Positions 1-8,241 of a stretch of 64,000 nucleotides of DNA are shown piece after piece. The notes beneath the pieces are model-generated. The model made no database searches and was not told the origin of the DNA. It saw only the letters and a program-made list of their open reading frames with translations. Both the position numbers and the translations under genes were made by a program. How positions within the stretch are numbered: position 1 is the stretch's first letter; every line of letters starts with the position of its first letter. The stretch comes from Methanosarcina sp. KYL-1 (GTDB taxonomy: Archaea > Halobacteriota > Methanosarcinia > Methanosarcinales > Methanosarcinaceae): the NCBI RefSeq assembly GCF_024372725.1, contig NZ_VOUA01000020.1, forward strand, positions 1 to 64,000. The letters run 5' to 3'.

Positions 1-110
1 CATAGCGGCAGGGCAACTCCTGTTACCCATCCCGAACACAGCAGATAAGCCTGCCCGCGTTCCTTACTGTACTGAAGTGCGCGAGCCTTCGGGAACTCTG
101 GATCGCTGCC
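1..110 (+). rRNA. 5S ribosomal RNA, 3' part (5' end lies before the window)
   Basis: The first 110 bases read as the body and 3' arm of an archaeal 5S rRNA: the conserved segment with CCCATCCCGAACAC (about 28-41), followed by helices and a 3' end at GATCGCTGCC. The 5' strand of the terminal helix is missing because the window starts inside the gene. It is probably the last gene of a ribosomal RNA operon. Its last 33 bases plus 30 bases of flank recur downstream at 236-298. Confidence 0.85.
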
Positions 111-747
111 ATAATCCCTTTCATTTCCTTAATTCTGTTTTTCTCTTTGATTTTTCCTTTTTCTGATCCTTATTTCCCTTTTAGTCCGCTTGAGTGAAGC
201 GAACCGGACGGCGCACTGCAGAGCCGCAACTCTGCTGCGCGAGCCTTCGGGAACTCTGGATCGCTGCCATAATCCCTTTCATTTCCTTAATTCTGTTTTC
301 TCTTTCCTCAATTCTGCTTTTCTTTTTCTGCTCCTTTCGTTTTCTTTTTTCCTCCGGTTGGTTAAGCGAAGCTTTTTGAAAATAAACAGGGTCCGGTGTC
401 TAACCGCAATTTGTCAGTTCATCCCGGTTCCGGTCCCTTCCCGCAAGGGGCGCGCCAACCCGCCCGCTGCGGCGGGCGGCTTTGACCTTAAAACTAAAAG
501 AGTATTGTCCGGACCAGGCCGGCCTATCAATTCAGAAGGATTTTTTGAGATTGAGACTCCCGGAGACTCTTGATTTGTTTCAAGCTTTTCTTGTGGGTGT
601 TTAAGTTCTGGAGAGTAGTTCAACTTTAAATTTTTTGACATATCTCTTTTAATAAAAATCAAGCATATTTCTATATGAAGACATATTTGATTTTTTTAAT
701 AAACTTCTTTAAATAAAACTCAGACACATCTCTATGTGAGGATTCTT
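110..747. other. Gene-free stretch downstream of 5S rRNA
   Basis: No convincing gene is seen. The stretch contains the partial 5S duplicate, T-rich segments at 120-180 and 290-360, a perfect 8-bp GC hairpin at 460-479 (CCGCCCGC, loop TGCG, GCGGGCGG) followed by CTTT that may be a terminator, and an AT-rich promoter-like zone at 640-720 ahead of the first Yip1 gene. Confidence 0.5.
236..298 (+). repeat. Duplicated 3' end of the 5S rRNA gene plus its flank
   Basis: Bases 236-298 match 78-140 without a mismatch over 63 positions (offset 158). The copy holds the last 33 bases of 5S rRNA (TGCGCGAGCC to CGCTGCC) and the same AT-rich flank. The insert between the copies (about 141-235) holds a T-rich stretch and a GC-rich hairpin-forming piece near 183-209. 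A whole second 5S gene is not present. Confidence 0.85.
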
Positions 748-1299
748 ATGGATTATATCGAGATATGGAAAGGGGTCATTCAGAGCCCCTCGGAATTTTA
801 TCGGAAAATGCCAAAAGCCGGGGGATACGCAGACCCGATTACCTTTGCCGCCATCAGCTTTGCCGTTTACGGGCTTTTAACCGTGCTCTTCAACCGCGGG
901 ATGTATGGAGGTGGAATGTACGGGGGCAGGGAGTTCAGTTTTTTCATGGTGCCTGCGGCTGTTATCATTACTCCTATCTTTGGGGTAATTTCCCTCTTCA
1001 TCGAAGCTGCAATTCTTCATGTAATTTTCAAGGTGCTTGGTGGAAGCGGAACCTATGAGGGCACGGTCCGGTTCATAGCTTACGCAACTGCCATACTGCT
1101 CCTGTCCTGGATTCCTTTCATCGGATGGATCTTCGGGCTATACGGGATATACCTGTATATTGTGGGGGGCAGTTTTGTACATAACGTAAGCATGGGAAGG
1201 GCTGCAATAGCCGTACTTCTACCCACTGTGCTCCTCTTACTGCTGGTCGTGGTCCTGGCAGTTCTGGCAGGATTGCTCTATTCCAGCGTTGTTATCTGA
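748..1299 (+). CDS. Yip1-type multi-pass membrane protein (copy 1)
   Basis: A 183-residue hydrophobic protein with about five membrane segments (roughly residues 30-47, 62-90, 105-120, 124-142 and 158-180) and the layout of Yip1-domain proteins: a short soluble N-terminus with a PSEFYRKMP motif, then a membrane bundle containing GGSGTYEGT. ATG 748 is chosen because a GTGAGG ribosome-binding site sits just upstream; a GTG at 736 would lie on that site. It is a tandem paralog of the gene at 1702. Archaeal Yip1-type proteins have no settled function. The loop GMYGGGMYGG is glycine-rich and also occurs in the paralog. Confidence 0.75.
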   Translation: MDYIEIWKGVIQSPSEFYRKMPKAGGYADPITFAAISFAVYGLLTVLFNRGMYGGGMYGGREFSFFMVPAAVIITPIFGVISLFIEAAILHVIFKVLGGSGTYEGTVRFIAYATAILLLSWIPFIGWIFGLYGIYLYIVGGSFVHNVSMGRAAIAVLLPTVLLLLLVVVLAVLAGLLYSSVVI

Positions 1300-1701
1300 A
1301 AATAGGTTTTAAGGCTCGTCTCCTTTCAGGAGACATCCACATATTTCACCAGAGTGGGTGACGGGACGAAAGTTAACTCCAGCTCTTTCGATAATTACTT
1401 GGATTTTTCCGGATGCAGGTTTTATTTTGTCGCCGGGAAAATTGCCCGAAAGTCCGTCTCCACTCCTTAATTGTCTCGCATCCCCGTCCACTGAAGCGGG
1501 CGGCTATGTCCATTATGATAAATATATGAAAAGTTTTGAAACAAATCTCATCCTGTTTAATTTGAATAAATTTTTTCGGACCCCGGTTTTAAAGGTCTTG
1601 ATTTAAGGCGCTTCTCGATGGATCTAATCTCTAACTTCTCATCTTCTTTTTATAAATTTATTTAAATAATTATCCGTCTTATTTATAATTGGGGTTGTCC
1701 T
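1300..1701. other. Spacer between the Yip1 paralogs
   Basis: There is no supported gene here. The 3' half (1620-1690) is AT-rich, with TATA-like runs around 1650-1685 that fit a separate promoter for the second Yip1 gene. Confidence 0.4.
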
Positions 1702-2241
1702 ATGGATTACATCGATACATGGAAAAGTGTCATGCAGAGTCCTTCGGAATTTTATCGGAAAATGCCGAAGACCGGAGGATACGCTGACCCTATTATCTTT
1801 GCAGCAATAAACTTTGTAGTATTCGGACTTATGACAGCACTGTTCAACCGTGGAATGTACGGTGGGATGTACGGTGGAAGGGAATTCAGCTTATTCATTG
1901 TTTTCGGGGCTGTGATTTTGGCCCCTATCTCTGGTGTCATATCCCTCTTTATTGAAGCTTTGATCCTTTATGTCATTTTCAAGGTGCTTGGGGGAAGCGG
2001 GACATATGAAGGTACTTTCCGTTTCATAGCTTACGCAACTGCCGTACTGCTCCTTTCCTGGATCCCTTTTATTGGCTGGATCGTCGGGTTTTACGGGATA
2101 TACCTGTATATTGTAGGAGGTATGTACGCTCATGATGTCGGTATGGGAAGATCTATAATAGCAGTTCTCCTGCCGACTGTCCTGGTCATCCTGCTGTTCA
2201 TTCTGATGGGATTATTCGCTTTTTCCCAGTTGTTTGTTTGA
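1702..2241 (+). CDS. Yip1-type multi-pass membrane protein (copy 2)
   Basis: A 179-residue paralog of the product encoded at 748-1299, alignable over its whole length: MDYIDTWKSVMQSPSEFYRK against MDYIEIWKGVIQSPSEFYRK at the N-terminus, and shared GGSGTYEGT and SWIPFIGWI motifs. It has about five membrane segments. Start ATG 1702 follows GGGGTT. The two genes arose by tandem duplication and have diverged mainly in the last helix. The role is unknown; Yip1-family membership is inferred from layout. Confidence 0.75.
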   Translation: MDYIDTWKSVMQSPSEFYRKMPKTGGYADPIIFAAINFVVFGLMTALFNRGMYGGMYGGREFSLFIVFGAVILAPISGVISLFIEALILYVIFKVLGGSGTYEGTFRFIAYATAVLLLSWIPFIGWIVGFYGIYLYIVGGMYAHDVGMGRSIIAVLLPTVLVILLFILMGLFAFSQLFV

Positions 2242-2331
2242 GGAAGGACAATCTCCTTTTCAGGGGATTCTTCTTTTCAATTTGTAGCTGTTAACATCGT
2301 TAATTCCCTCTAAAAGCAGTATCAAGCTAAA

Positions 2332-2342
2332 AACTTATATAC
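2332..2342 (+). promoter_or_regulatory. TATA-like promoter of the first tRNA-Cys
   Basis: AACTTATATAC lies 36-46 bases before the tRNA 5' end. A similar element (2490-2503, ATTTATATATAATA) precedes the second tRNA-Cys at nearly the same distance, so each tRNA seems to have its own promoter. Confidence 0.5.
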
Positions 2343-2377
2343 GATTGAGTACTTTAGCAATCTGCACAGTTCTCACT

Positions 2378-2449
2378 GCCAAGGTGGCGGAACGGCTACG
2401 CAATCGCCTGCAGAGCGATTTCACTCCGGTTCGAATCCGGACCTTGGCT
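2378..2449 (+). tRNA. tRNA-Cys (anticodon GCA), copy 1
   Basis: The cloverleaf folds with acceptor stem GCCAAGG/CCTTGGC, anticodon stem ATCGC/GCGAT around loop CTGCAGA (anticodon GCA), T-loop TTCGAAT and discriminator U. No CCA is encoded. The next tRNA is nearly identical. Confidence 0.93.
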
Positions 2450-2528
2450 TCTATTCTATTCGGATTGGTTTAAAAATTTACAATCTGAAGATTTATATAT
2501 AATAAATACATTAATCGACTTGCTTCAT

Positions 2529-2600
2529 GCCAAGATGGCGGAACGGCTACGCAATCGCCTGCAGAGCGATTTCACTCCGGTTCGAATCCGGATCTTGGCT
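2529..2600 (+). tRNA. tRNA-Cys (anticodon GCA), copy 2
   Basis: It is the same tRNA as at 2378-2449 except that the seventh acceptor pair is A-U (GCCAAGA/TCTTGGC) instead of G-C, a compensated double change showing that both copies are under structural selection. Methanosarcina species are known to carry several tRNA-Cys genes and two routes to Cys-tRNA. A T-rich tail follows at 2600-2610. Confidence 0.93.
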
Positions 2601-2660
2601 TTTTCCTTTTTCAATAATTTTTTAGTCGATGTTTTTCGTATTGAAGTGATTTTTTTTCTT

Positions 2661-2814
2661 GTTTCTATCTTTCCTTCTTTTGTTCTCTATCTTTTCTTCT
2701 TTTGGTTTCTATCTTTTCTTCTTTTGGTTTCTATCTTTCCTTCTTTTGGTTTCTATCTTTCCTTCTTTTGGTTTCTATCTTTCCTTCTTTTGGTTTCTAT
2801 CTTTCCTTCTTTTG
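2661..2814 (+). repeat. 22-bp tandem repeat, seven copies, pyrimidine-rich
   Basis: There are seven head-to-tail 22-bp units of the type GTTTCTATCTTTCCTTCTTT+TG (2661-2682, 2683-2704 and so on to 2793-2814). The later units are nearly identical and the first three carry a few substitutions. The array fills the gap between tRNA-Cys copy 2 and endonuclease III and is almost purely pyrimidine on the plus strand. Apparent ORFs through it are translations of the repeat. Confidence 0.9.
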
Positions 2815-2864
2815 AATTCTTCGCATCCTTCATTTTTATATAAATTGGCTGTTAATTTCTGGGC

Positions 2865-3479
2865 ATGGACATCGATGAACTCATGCGGAGGCTTTTCGAA
2901 CTCTATCCCGAAGGCTATACCGACGGCTCAAGAGACCCCTTTTTCGTACTGATCTCTACAGTTATGTCCCACAGGACCCGGGATGATGTTACCTATCCGG
3001 CGGCAAGGAAGCTTTTTGAGAAGTTTTCCACTCCTGAGGAAATGTTAGAGGCTGATGTAGAGGAAATTGAGGCTCTTATAAAGGATGTGGGTTTTTACAG
3101 GGTCAAAGCCGGAAGAATCAAGGAAATTTCCCGGATTTTGCTTGAGGAATACGGAGGCAGGGTTCCTGATGATATGGAAGTTCTTCTTAAGCTCCCTGGG
3201 GTCGGCCGGAAGACCGCCAACTGCGTGCTTGCGCATGCTTTTCTTAAGGATGCTCTCGCCGTGGACACGCATGTCCACAGGATCTCGAACCGGCTTGGCC
3301 TGGTAGAGACAAAGAGCCCGGAAGAGACCGAGAACGAACTGAAAAAGCTTTTTCCCAGGCACTACTGGAAACATATAAATCTCTTGCTTGTAAAGTTAGG
3401 GCAAAACATTTGCAGGCCCCTTTCTCCAAGGTGTGAGGTCTGCATCCTGAACGATATGTGCCCGAAAATTATCCTGTAA
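2865..3479 (+). CDS. nth: Endonuclease III (DNA glycosylase/AP lyase)
   Basis: This 204-residue base-excision repair enzyme removes oxidised pyrimidines and cleaves the abasic site. Visible hallmarks are the helix-hairpin-helix LPGVGRKTAN (residues 110-119) with catalytic Lys116, the catalytic Asp134 in VDTHVHR, and a C-terminal [4Fe-4S] cluster made of Cys183, Cys190, Cys193 and Cys199 (C-x6-C-x2-C-x5-C). Length is normal for the family. Start ATG 2865 lies about 50 bp beyond the 22-bp repeat array; the gene stands alone. Confidence 0.93.
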   Translation: MDIDELMRRLFELYPEGYTDGSRDPFFVLISTVMSHRTRDDVTYPAARKLFEKFSTPEEMLEADVEEIEALIKDVGFYRVKAGRIKEISRILLEEYGGRVPDDMEVLLKLPGVGRKTANCVLAHAFLKDALAVDTHVHRISNRLGLVETKSPEETENELKKLFPRHYWKHINLLLVKLGQNICRPLSPRCEVCILNDMCPKIIL

Positions 3480-3589
3480 TTTGAATTTCTATAGGAATAT
3501 TCTGTAATCGGGAGCTTCCGGGTATTTAGGAATCGAAATCCAGAGGACCTTTAAAGGTTGGAGGAAAATTTGTTCGGGACGATACGAGA

Positions 3590-3603
3590 TTATTTATATA
3601 AGG
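3590..3603 (+). promoter_or_regulatory. TATA-box promoter of fae-hps
   Basis: TTATTTATATAAGG is a strong archaeal TATA element about 120 bp before the fae-hps ATG, implying a 5' leader of roughly 95 nt. Confidence 0.5.
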
Positions 3604-3723
3604 CTGGCATTCAAGCAGGCAAAAGGCTTATGCCTATTCCTTATTTCGACTGCAAATTCGCTATCGAACGGGATATTATCTAGAAATTCCAATATTATGG
3701 TTATCGCATTTACGAGGTCAAAT

Positions 3724-4902
3724 ATGTTTCAGATAGGAGAAGCATTAATGGGGCAGGGCTCAGAACTTGCCCACGTTGATTTGATGATAGGAGACAAGGG
3801 AGGTCCGGTCGGGCAGGCTTTCGCAAACGGCCTGACCCAGCTTTCAGCAGGACATACCCCACTCCTGTCCGTTATCAGGCCCAACCTGCCGCCCAAACCT
3901 TCCACCCTGATCATCCCGAAGGTTACGGTAAAGAACATGGACCAGGCAGCAAAGATTTTCGGACCTGCCCAGTCAGCTGTTGCGAAGGCAGTTGCAGACT
4001 CCGTAGAAGAGGGCGTAATCCCTAAGGAGCAGGCTGAAGAACTTGTCATTGTGGCAAGCGTTTTCATCCACCCCGAAGCCCAGGACTACAACAAGATCTA
4101 CAGGTACAACTACGGGGCCACAAAACTCGCAATCAAGCGCGCCCTGGAAGGCTTCCCGGACATCGACACAGTGCTTGAGGAAAGCAACAAGTCCACCCAC
4201 GCAATCATGGGCTTCAAGGTCACCAGGCTCTGGGACCCACCCTACCTGCAGGTTGCCTTTGACAACCCGAACCTGGAGTTCGTGCTTTCAGCCATCTCCC
4301 AGATCCCGAACAGCGACCACGTCATCATCGAAGCCGGAACACCCCTTATAAAGCGCTACGGCGTAGACGTTATTTCGAAGATCAGGCAGGTTAGACCCGA
4401 TGCCTTCATCGTTGCTGACTTAAAGACCCTGGACACAGGGAACCTCGAAGCCAGGATGGTTGCAGACGCTGCAGGCGATGCCATTGTAGTCTCGGCCCTT
4501 GCCCCGATCAGCACCATCGACAAGCTGATTGAAGAGGCCCACAAGACCGGTATCTATGCAGTCATGGACACCCTCAACCAGCACGACCCTATCTCGGTCT
4601 TAAAACAGCTCAAGGTCATGCCCGATGTAATTGAACTCCACCGCGGAATCGACATCGAAAACACTGAACATGCCTGGGGCAACATTGCCGAAATCAAGAA
4701 GATCGCTCCAAAGGCCCTGATTGCAGTTGCAGGCGGAGTCCGCCTCGACAAGGTGCCTGTGGCCCTCAGCCAGGGAGCCGATATCCTTGTGGTCGGAAGA
4801 GCTATTGCAGGTGCAAAGGACATAAGGGAAGTTGCCGAGCAGTTCATTAACAGCTTGAACAAGCCGGAAATCGACCAGTTCAGAGTCATGACCGACTTCT
4901 GA
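3724..4902 (+). CDS. fae-hps: Bifunctional formaldehyde-activating enzyme / 3-hexulose-6-phosphate synthase
   Basis: A 392-residue fusion. Residues 1 to about 160 form the Fae domain, which condenses formaldehyde with tetrahydromethanopterin; the conserved His17 lies in [10 protein letters not shown]. Residues from about 165 onward form a hexulose-phosphate synthase TIM barrel ([27 protein letters not shown]) that in archaea works backwards to release ribulose 5-phosphate and formaldehyde. The fusion is typical of methanogens that make pentoses this way. ATG 3724 is chosen because it follows GAGGTC and gives the usual [12 protein letters not shown] start; an upstream ATG at 3697 would add nine residues. 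tpiA follows. Confidence 0.92.
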   Translation: MFQIGEALMGQGSELAHVDLMIGDKGGPVGQAFANGLTQLSAGHTPLLSVIRPNLPPKPSTLIIPKVTVKNMDQAAKIFGPAQSAVAKAVADSVEEGVIPKEQAEELVIVASVFIHPEAQDYNKIYRYNYGATKLAIKRALEGFPDIDTVLEESNKSTHAIMGFKVTRLWDPPYLQVAFDNPNLEFVLSAISQIPNSDHVIIEAGTPLIKRYGVDVISKIRQVRPDAFIVADLKTLDTGNLEARMVADAAGDAIVVSALAPISTIDKLIEEAHKTGIYAVMDTLNQHDPISVLKQLKVMPDVIELHRGIDIENTEHAWGNIAEIKKIAPKALIAVAGGVRLDKVPVALSQGADILVVGRAIAGAKDIREVAEQFINSLNKPEIDQFRVMTDF

Positions 4903-4991
4903 GCGGGCCTCAATAACTTCCCGTAGCAGCCGGAAAAAGAGCTGCCGGAAAAATGAAGTATGTAAGCGTTCCGGCAGAAACTTACCCGAAG

Positions 4992-5020
4992 AAAGCGTGG
5001 TTTTCCACGCTTTTTCTTTT
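4992..5020 (+). terminator. Hairpin plus T-run after fae-hps
   Basis: AAAGCGTGG, loop TTTT, CCACGCTTT (4992-5013) followed by TTCTTTT forms a perfect 9-bp stem. It separates fae-hps from tpiA. Confidence 0.75.
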
Positions 5021-5056
5021 TCCATTTTCTTTTCATTTCTCAGGAGGGGATTTTTC

Positions 5057-5725
5057 TTGGGTTCACCTTTCATCTTACTAAATTACAAGACTTACATTCA
5101 GGGCACAGGCCTCGGAGCAGTTGAAATTGCAAAGGCTTGCAGAGCTGTGTCCGAAGAGTCAGGCATCGAAATTGCAGTGGCCCCCCAGCTTCCGGATATC
5201 TACAGGGTAGCCTCGGAAGTTAAGGTACCGGTCTTTTCCCAGCACATGGACGGGATCGGCGCAGGGAGCTTTACCGGGCACATCTTCGGAAAATGCATAA
5301 AAGAAGCAGGGGGAGCCGGGACCCTTATCAACCACTCGGAAAAGCGCCTGACCCTTGCGGATATCGAAGCTTCCCTGAGAGCGGCAAAAGAGTTCGGGCT
5401 CAGGACCGTGATCTGCACGAATAACGTTCCGACCACAGCCGCAGCAGCAATCCTTGGTCCCGATTACGTGGCAATCGAGCCCCCCGAGCTTATCGGAAGT
5501 GGAATCCCGGTCTCTAAAGCCGACCCGGAAGTGGTGAGCGGCTCTGTTGAGGCAGTTGCAAAAATCAACCCCGGAGTAAAGGTACTCTGCGGCGCCGGAA
5601 TCTCAAAAGGTGAAGACCTCAAGGCAGCCCTTGACCTGGGTTCTGAAGGCGTGCTTCTTGCATCCGGAATCGTGAAAGCTAAAGACCCGAAGGCAGCGCT
5701 GGAAGAACTTATCAGCCTGGTCTGA
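5057..5725 (+). CDS. tpiA: Triosephosphate isomerase, archaeal short type
   Basis: This 222-residue enzyme interconverts dihydroxyacetone phosphate and glyceraldehyde 3-phosphate. Visible are the substrate Lys11 in LLNYKTY, the catalytic His in INHSEKR, the catalytic Glu in AIEPPELIGSG, and the phosphate-binding GAGI and GVLLASG segments near the end. The length matches the short archaeal form. Start TTG 5057 is chosen because GGAGGGG (5043-5049) sits at the right distance and homologs begin at this point; upstream in-frame codons run through the fae-hps terminator. A hairpin terminator follows. Confidence 0.92.
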   Translation: MGSPFILLNYKTYIQGTGLGAVEIAKACRAVSEESGIEIAVAPQLPDIYRVASEVKVPVFSQHMDGIGAGSFTGHIFGKCIKEAGGAGTLINHSEKRLTLADIEASLRAAKEFGLRTVICTNNVPTTAAAAILGPDYVAIEPPELIGSGIPVSKADPEVVSGSVEAVAKINPGVKVLCGAGISKGEDLKAALDLGSEGVLLASGIVKAKDPKAALEELISLV

Positions 5726-5770
5726 AGGGAAGCTCTGAAGATTCAATCAATGGGATAATAAAAAAGAAAT

Positions 5771-5816
5771 AAAAAAGAACTGCTTCTTTTCAGCAGCAGT
5801 TTTTCTTATTTTTAAT
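5771..5816 (+). terminator. Terminator after tpiA
   Basis: An A-rich left arm with GAACTGCT (5778-5785) pairs with AGCAGTTTTTCTT (5795-5807), and T-rich sequence follows. It lies between the convergent tpiA and tyrA and could serve both. Confidence 0.6.
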
Positions 5817-5974
5817 TTTTTCAATTCATGGTTGGGATTATTTTAATGCTTGATTAGGGGCTCAATAGTCCTTTCATTCCCCTATTTCAATAATCAGCAG
5901 GTCAGCTTCAGTTTTAAGTTTCCGGTCTCCTGCAACTTTTTCGTTATAGATTTTGCCATGTGCTGAAGTGGTTT

Positions 5975-7402
5975 TCATTCCTTTCGAGGCAGGTTTTTCT
6001 CCCTTACCCTGCAGCCTAGCCCGCAGAGAAGGGCTGTGACTTCTTCTTCGACTGCATCCGCATCGCAGTCCCCAAAAATCGTTATCCTGTAAGTCACTCC
6101 GAGCTTTTCCATTCCCTTTTTTTCTTTTTCGGTTTCCAATTCCCTGGCCCCTGCGGCGTAGACATCACTGATTTTGCAAACCGCCAGGTGTTTATTTGTG
6201 CAGATTGCCCCGAGGATGATTTCAGGGTCCGCCCCTTCCGGGATAAGGACTGCAATGTCCCTTATTGAACGTTTCAGGTTTTCCTTTCTCCATTCCCGAA
6301 GTTCGGCCTCGGAAAGTAGGCGGAGGTTTTCAAGCTTGAGCTTTATGAATTTGTTTTTTATATCAGGGGCGGTGCCTTTTGCTACCAGTTTGGAGAGGAC
6401 AACCTCGTCCGGGCCGGCCTTTTCAAGCACACCTACGTGGGTTTTTCCGGAATAGAAATGGGAAAAGCCGCAGACTTTCCCGACAGAGTTCAGGATTGTC
6501 TCGTATTCCGCTATCCTTGAGTTGATAAGTTTGTCCGACCTGCGAAGCGCATGGGCGGTGTCCCCGTATTTCCGGGCAGCAGCTTTCATCTTCCTGACAA
6601 AGCTTTCCTCATCATGGGCCCGCACAAGGCCTGAAAGCTCCTGGCATTCCTTTATGAACGCCTCGTGCACCTCAAGGACGCCAGGGTTTTCCATCTGGAT
6701 CAGGGCGTAAAGGTAAGGGTTCTGCCCGAGGATCCTGCCCACGAAGTCCAGCATGATGTCGTAGACAGGGCTTACGAATTTCCTGGATTTCTTCACGTCA
6801 AAGTCGAGCCTGTCGATGGTCGTCCCTATGCTTATGTAGGCAAAATGAGTGAGCCCCTGCACGACCGAAACAAGCCGGTCGTGTTCGGCTGCGGTGGTGA
6901 TTTCCACATGGGCTCCTCCTTCTTTAAAGAGCTCCCTGATTACCGGGAACCATTTTTCCGAGCGCCCTTCAACCGGCACCAGGATCACGGTCTGGCCCCG
7001 GAGGGTGGGAATTGTGGGCCCGAACATGGGGTGCGTACCCAGGACTTCGACTTTGGCAGGGGCAAACTTCTTCATGGCTTCCACCGGCTTTACCTTGATG
7101 GAAGTGAAGTCCATAAGGAGGCTTCCCGCTTTCATCTTCGGGGCAGTTTCGGCAATCGTTTCCTCCGTTGCGTTGATGGGCACGGAGACGATCACTATGT
7201 CACTTTCGGAGATAGCCGCGTCAAGGTCAGAAGCAAAAGGGACTTCCAGTTTCCTGGCAATTTCCACCTTGCCCCCTTTTCCCCAGACTGTGACTTCGTA
7301 CCCCCTTTCTTTAAAAAAGCGGGTGAACCACTGCCCCATCTCCCCGGTCCCGCCCAGGATCAGGACTTTTGTTTTTTCGGGGTTCTTTTTTTCAGGGTTC
7401 AA
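5975..7402 (-). CDS. tyrA: Prephenate dehydrogenase with C-terminal extension
   Basis: A 475-residue protein for tyrosine synthesis (prephenate to 4-hydroxyphenylpyruvate). The N-terminal Rossmann domain has ILGGTGEMGQWF (about residues 15-26). GTHPMFGP (about 122-129) and the HDRLVSVVQGLTHF segment mark the helical catalytic domain. The last 190 or so residues are an extra region; the final part (VTYRITIFGDCDADAVEEEV) could be an ACT-like regulatory fold, which is inference. The start is TTG at 7402, overlapping the aroE stop by four bases (TTGA), a sign of translational coupling. It is the last gene of the minus-strand aromatic cluster. Confidence 0.85.
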   Translation of the reverse strand: MNPEKKNPEKTKVLILGGTGEMGQWFTRFFKERGYEVTVWGKGGKVEIARKLEVPFASDLDAAISESDIVIVSVPINATEETIAETAPKMKAGSLLMDFTSIKVKPVEAMKKFAPAKVEVLGTHPMFGPTIPTLRGQTVILVPVEGRSEKWFPVIRELFKEGGAHVEITTAAEHDRLVSVVQGLTHFAYISIGTTIDRLDFDVKKSRKFVSPVYDIMLDFVGRILGQNPYLYALIQMENPGVLEVHEAFIKECQELSGLVRAHDEESFVRKMKAAARKYGDTAHALRRSDKLINSRIAEYETILNSVGKVCGFSHFYSGKTHVGVLEKAGPDEVVLSKLVAKGTAPDIKNKFIKLKLENLRLLSEAELREWRKENLKRSIRDIAVLIPEGADPEIILGAICTNKHLAVCKISDVYAAGARELETEKEKKGMEKLGVTYRITIFGDCDADAVEEEVTALLCGLGCRVREKNLPRKE

Positions 7403-8241
7403 GCCTGAAGAGCCTCCAGTACGGTCTTTTTCATGATTTCCACTGGAGGTTCAATGCCTGTCCAGAGGCGGAAAGCTTCTGCGCCCTGGTAGACAAGCAT
7501 CAAAACTCCGCTTACGGTTTTTGCCCCTGCTGCTTTTGCCTCCTTTAAGAGCCTGGTCTCCAGGGGGTTGTAGACGATGTCAAAGACCGTAAGGTCAGGG
7601 TGGAGGTCATCGGCTACCGCGACGCTTGAATCTGTTTTTGGGTGCATCCCCAGGGTCGTGGTGTTAATAAGGACGTCTGCTTCCCGGAGGAGGGTTTTCA
7701 GTCCTGCAAGCCCGGTCCCCTTAACTTTTCCAGAAAGTCTGGCAGCCGAGATCTCTTCTGCAAGTTCGACTGCCCGTTCTTCAGTCCGGTTTGCAATTAT
7801 TATTTCTGCCCCGTCGGCTGCAAGCTGGAACGCGATCGCCCTTGCCGCTCCTCCTGCCCCTGCAACCACCACTCTTGACCCCTCTATTTCCACTGCAGAC
7901 TCCAGAAGTGCCTGCCTTGCCCCGAGCCCGTCGGTGTTGTAGCCCAGGACCTCTCCGGCTTTCCCGAATACGATCGTGTTTACGGCCCCTATGCTTTCTG
8001 CCAGGGGGTCAGGTCTTACGCAGTCCATTTTCAGAGCAGTCTCTTTCAGGGGCACGGTCAGGTTAAGCCCCCCAAAGCCCATGGCTTCGGCTCCAAGGAT
8101 TGCTTTTTCCAGTTTTTCCGGCCCGACCCTGAAGGCATGGTAGGCGCAGTCCATCCCCAGGGCGGAAAAAGCTGCGTTGTGCATGGCAGGGGAAAGGGAA
8201 TGTTCTATTGGGTCTCCGAATACCCCGAATACTCTCTTCAT
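7399..8241 (-). CDS. aroE: Shikimate dehydrogenase
   Basis: A 280-residue NADP-dependent reductase converting 3-dehydroshikimate to shikimate. Visible motifs are SLSPAMHN near residue 14 (substrate site), the NLTVPLKE segment with the catalytic Lys, NTDGLGA, the nucleotide loop GAGGAARAIA and NRT. It overlaps aroD upstream by ATGA (8238-8241) and tyrA downstream by four bases, so the three genes form a tightly coupled operon. Confidence 0.95.
   Translation of the reverse strand: MKRVFGVFGDPIEHSLSPAMHNAAFSALGMDCAYHAFRVGPEKLEKAILGAEAMGFGGLNLTVPLKETALKMDCVRPDPLAESIGAVNTIVFGKAGEVLGYNTDGLGARQALLESAVEIEGSRVVVAGAGGAARAIAFQLAADGAEIIIANRTEERAVELAEEISAARLSGKVKGTGLAGLKTLLREADVLINTTTLGMHPKTDSSVAVADDLHPDLTVFDIVYNPLETRLLKEAKAAGAKTVSGVLMLVYQGAEAFRLWTGIEPPVEIMKKTVLEALQA

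Noticed and set aside
2661-2814. CRISPR array
   Set aside because: The 22-bp units are directly adjacent without spacers; it is a plain tandem repeat. None of the other arrays has spacers either.
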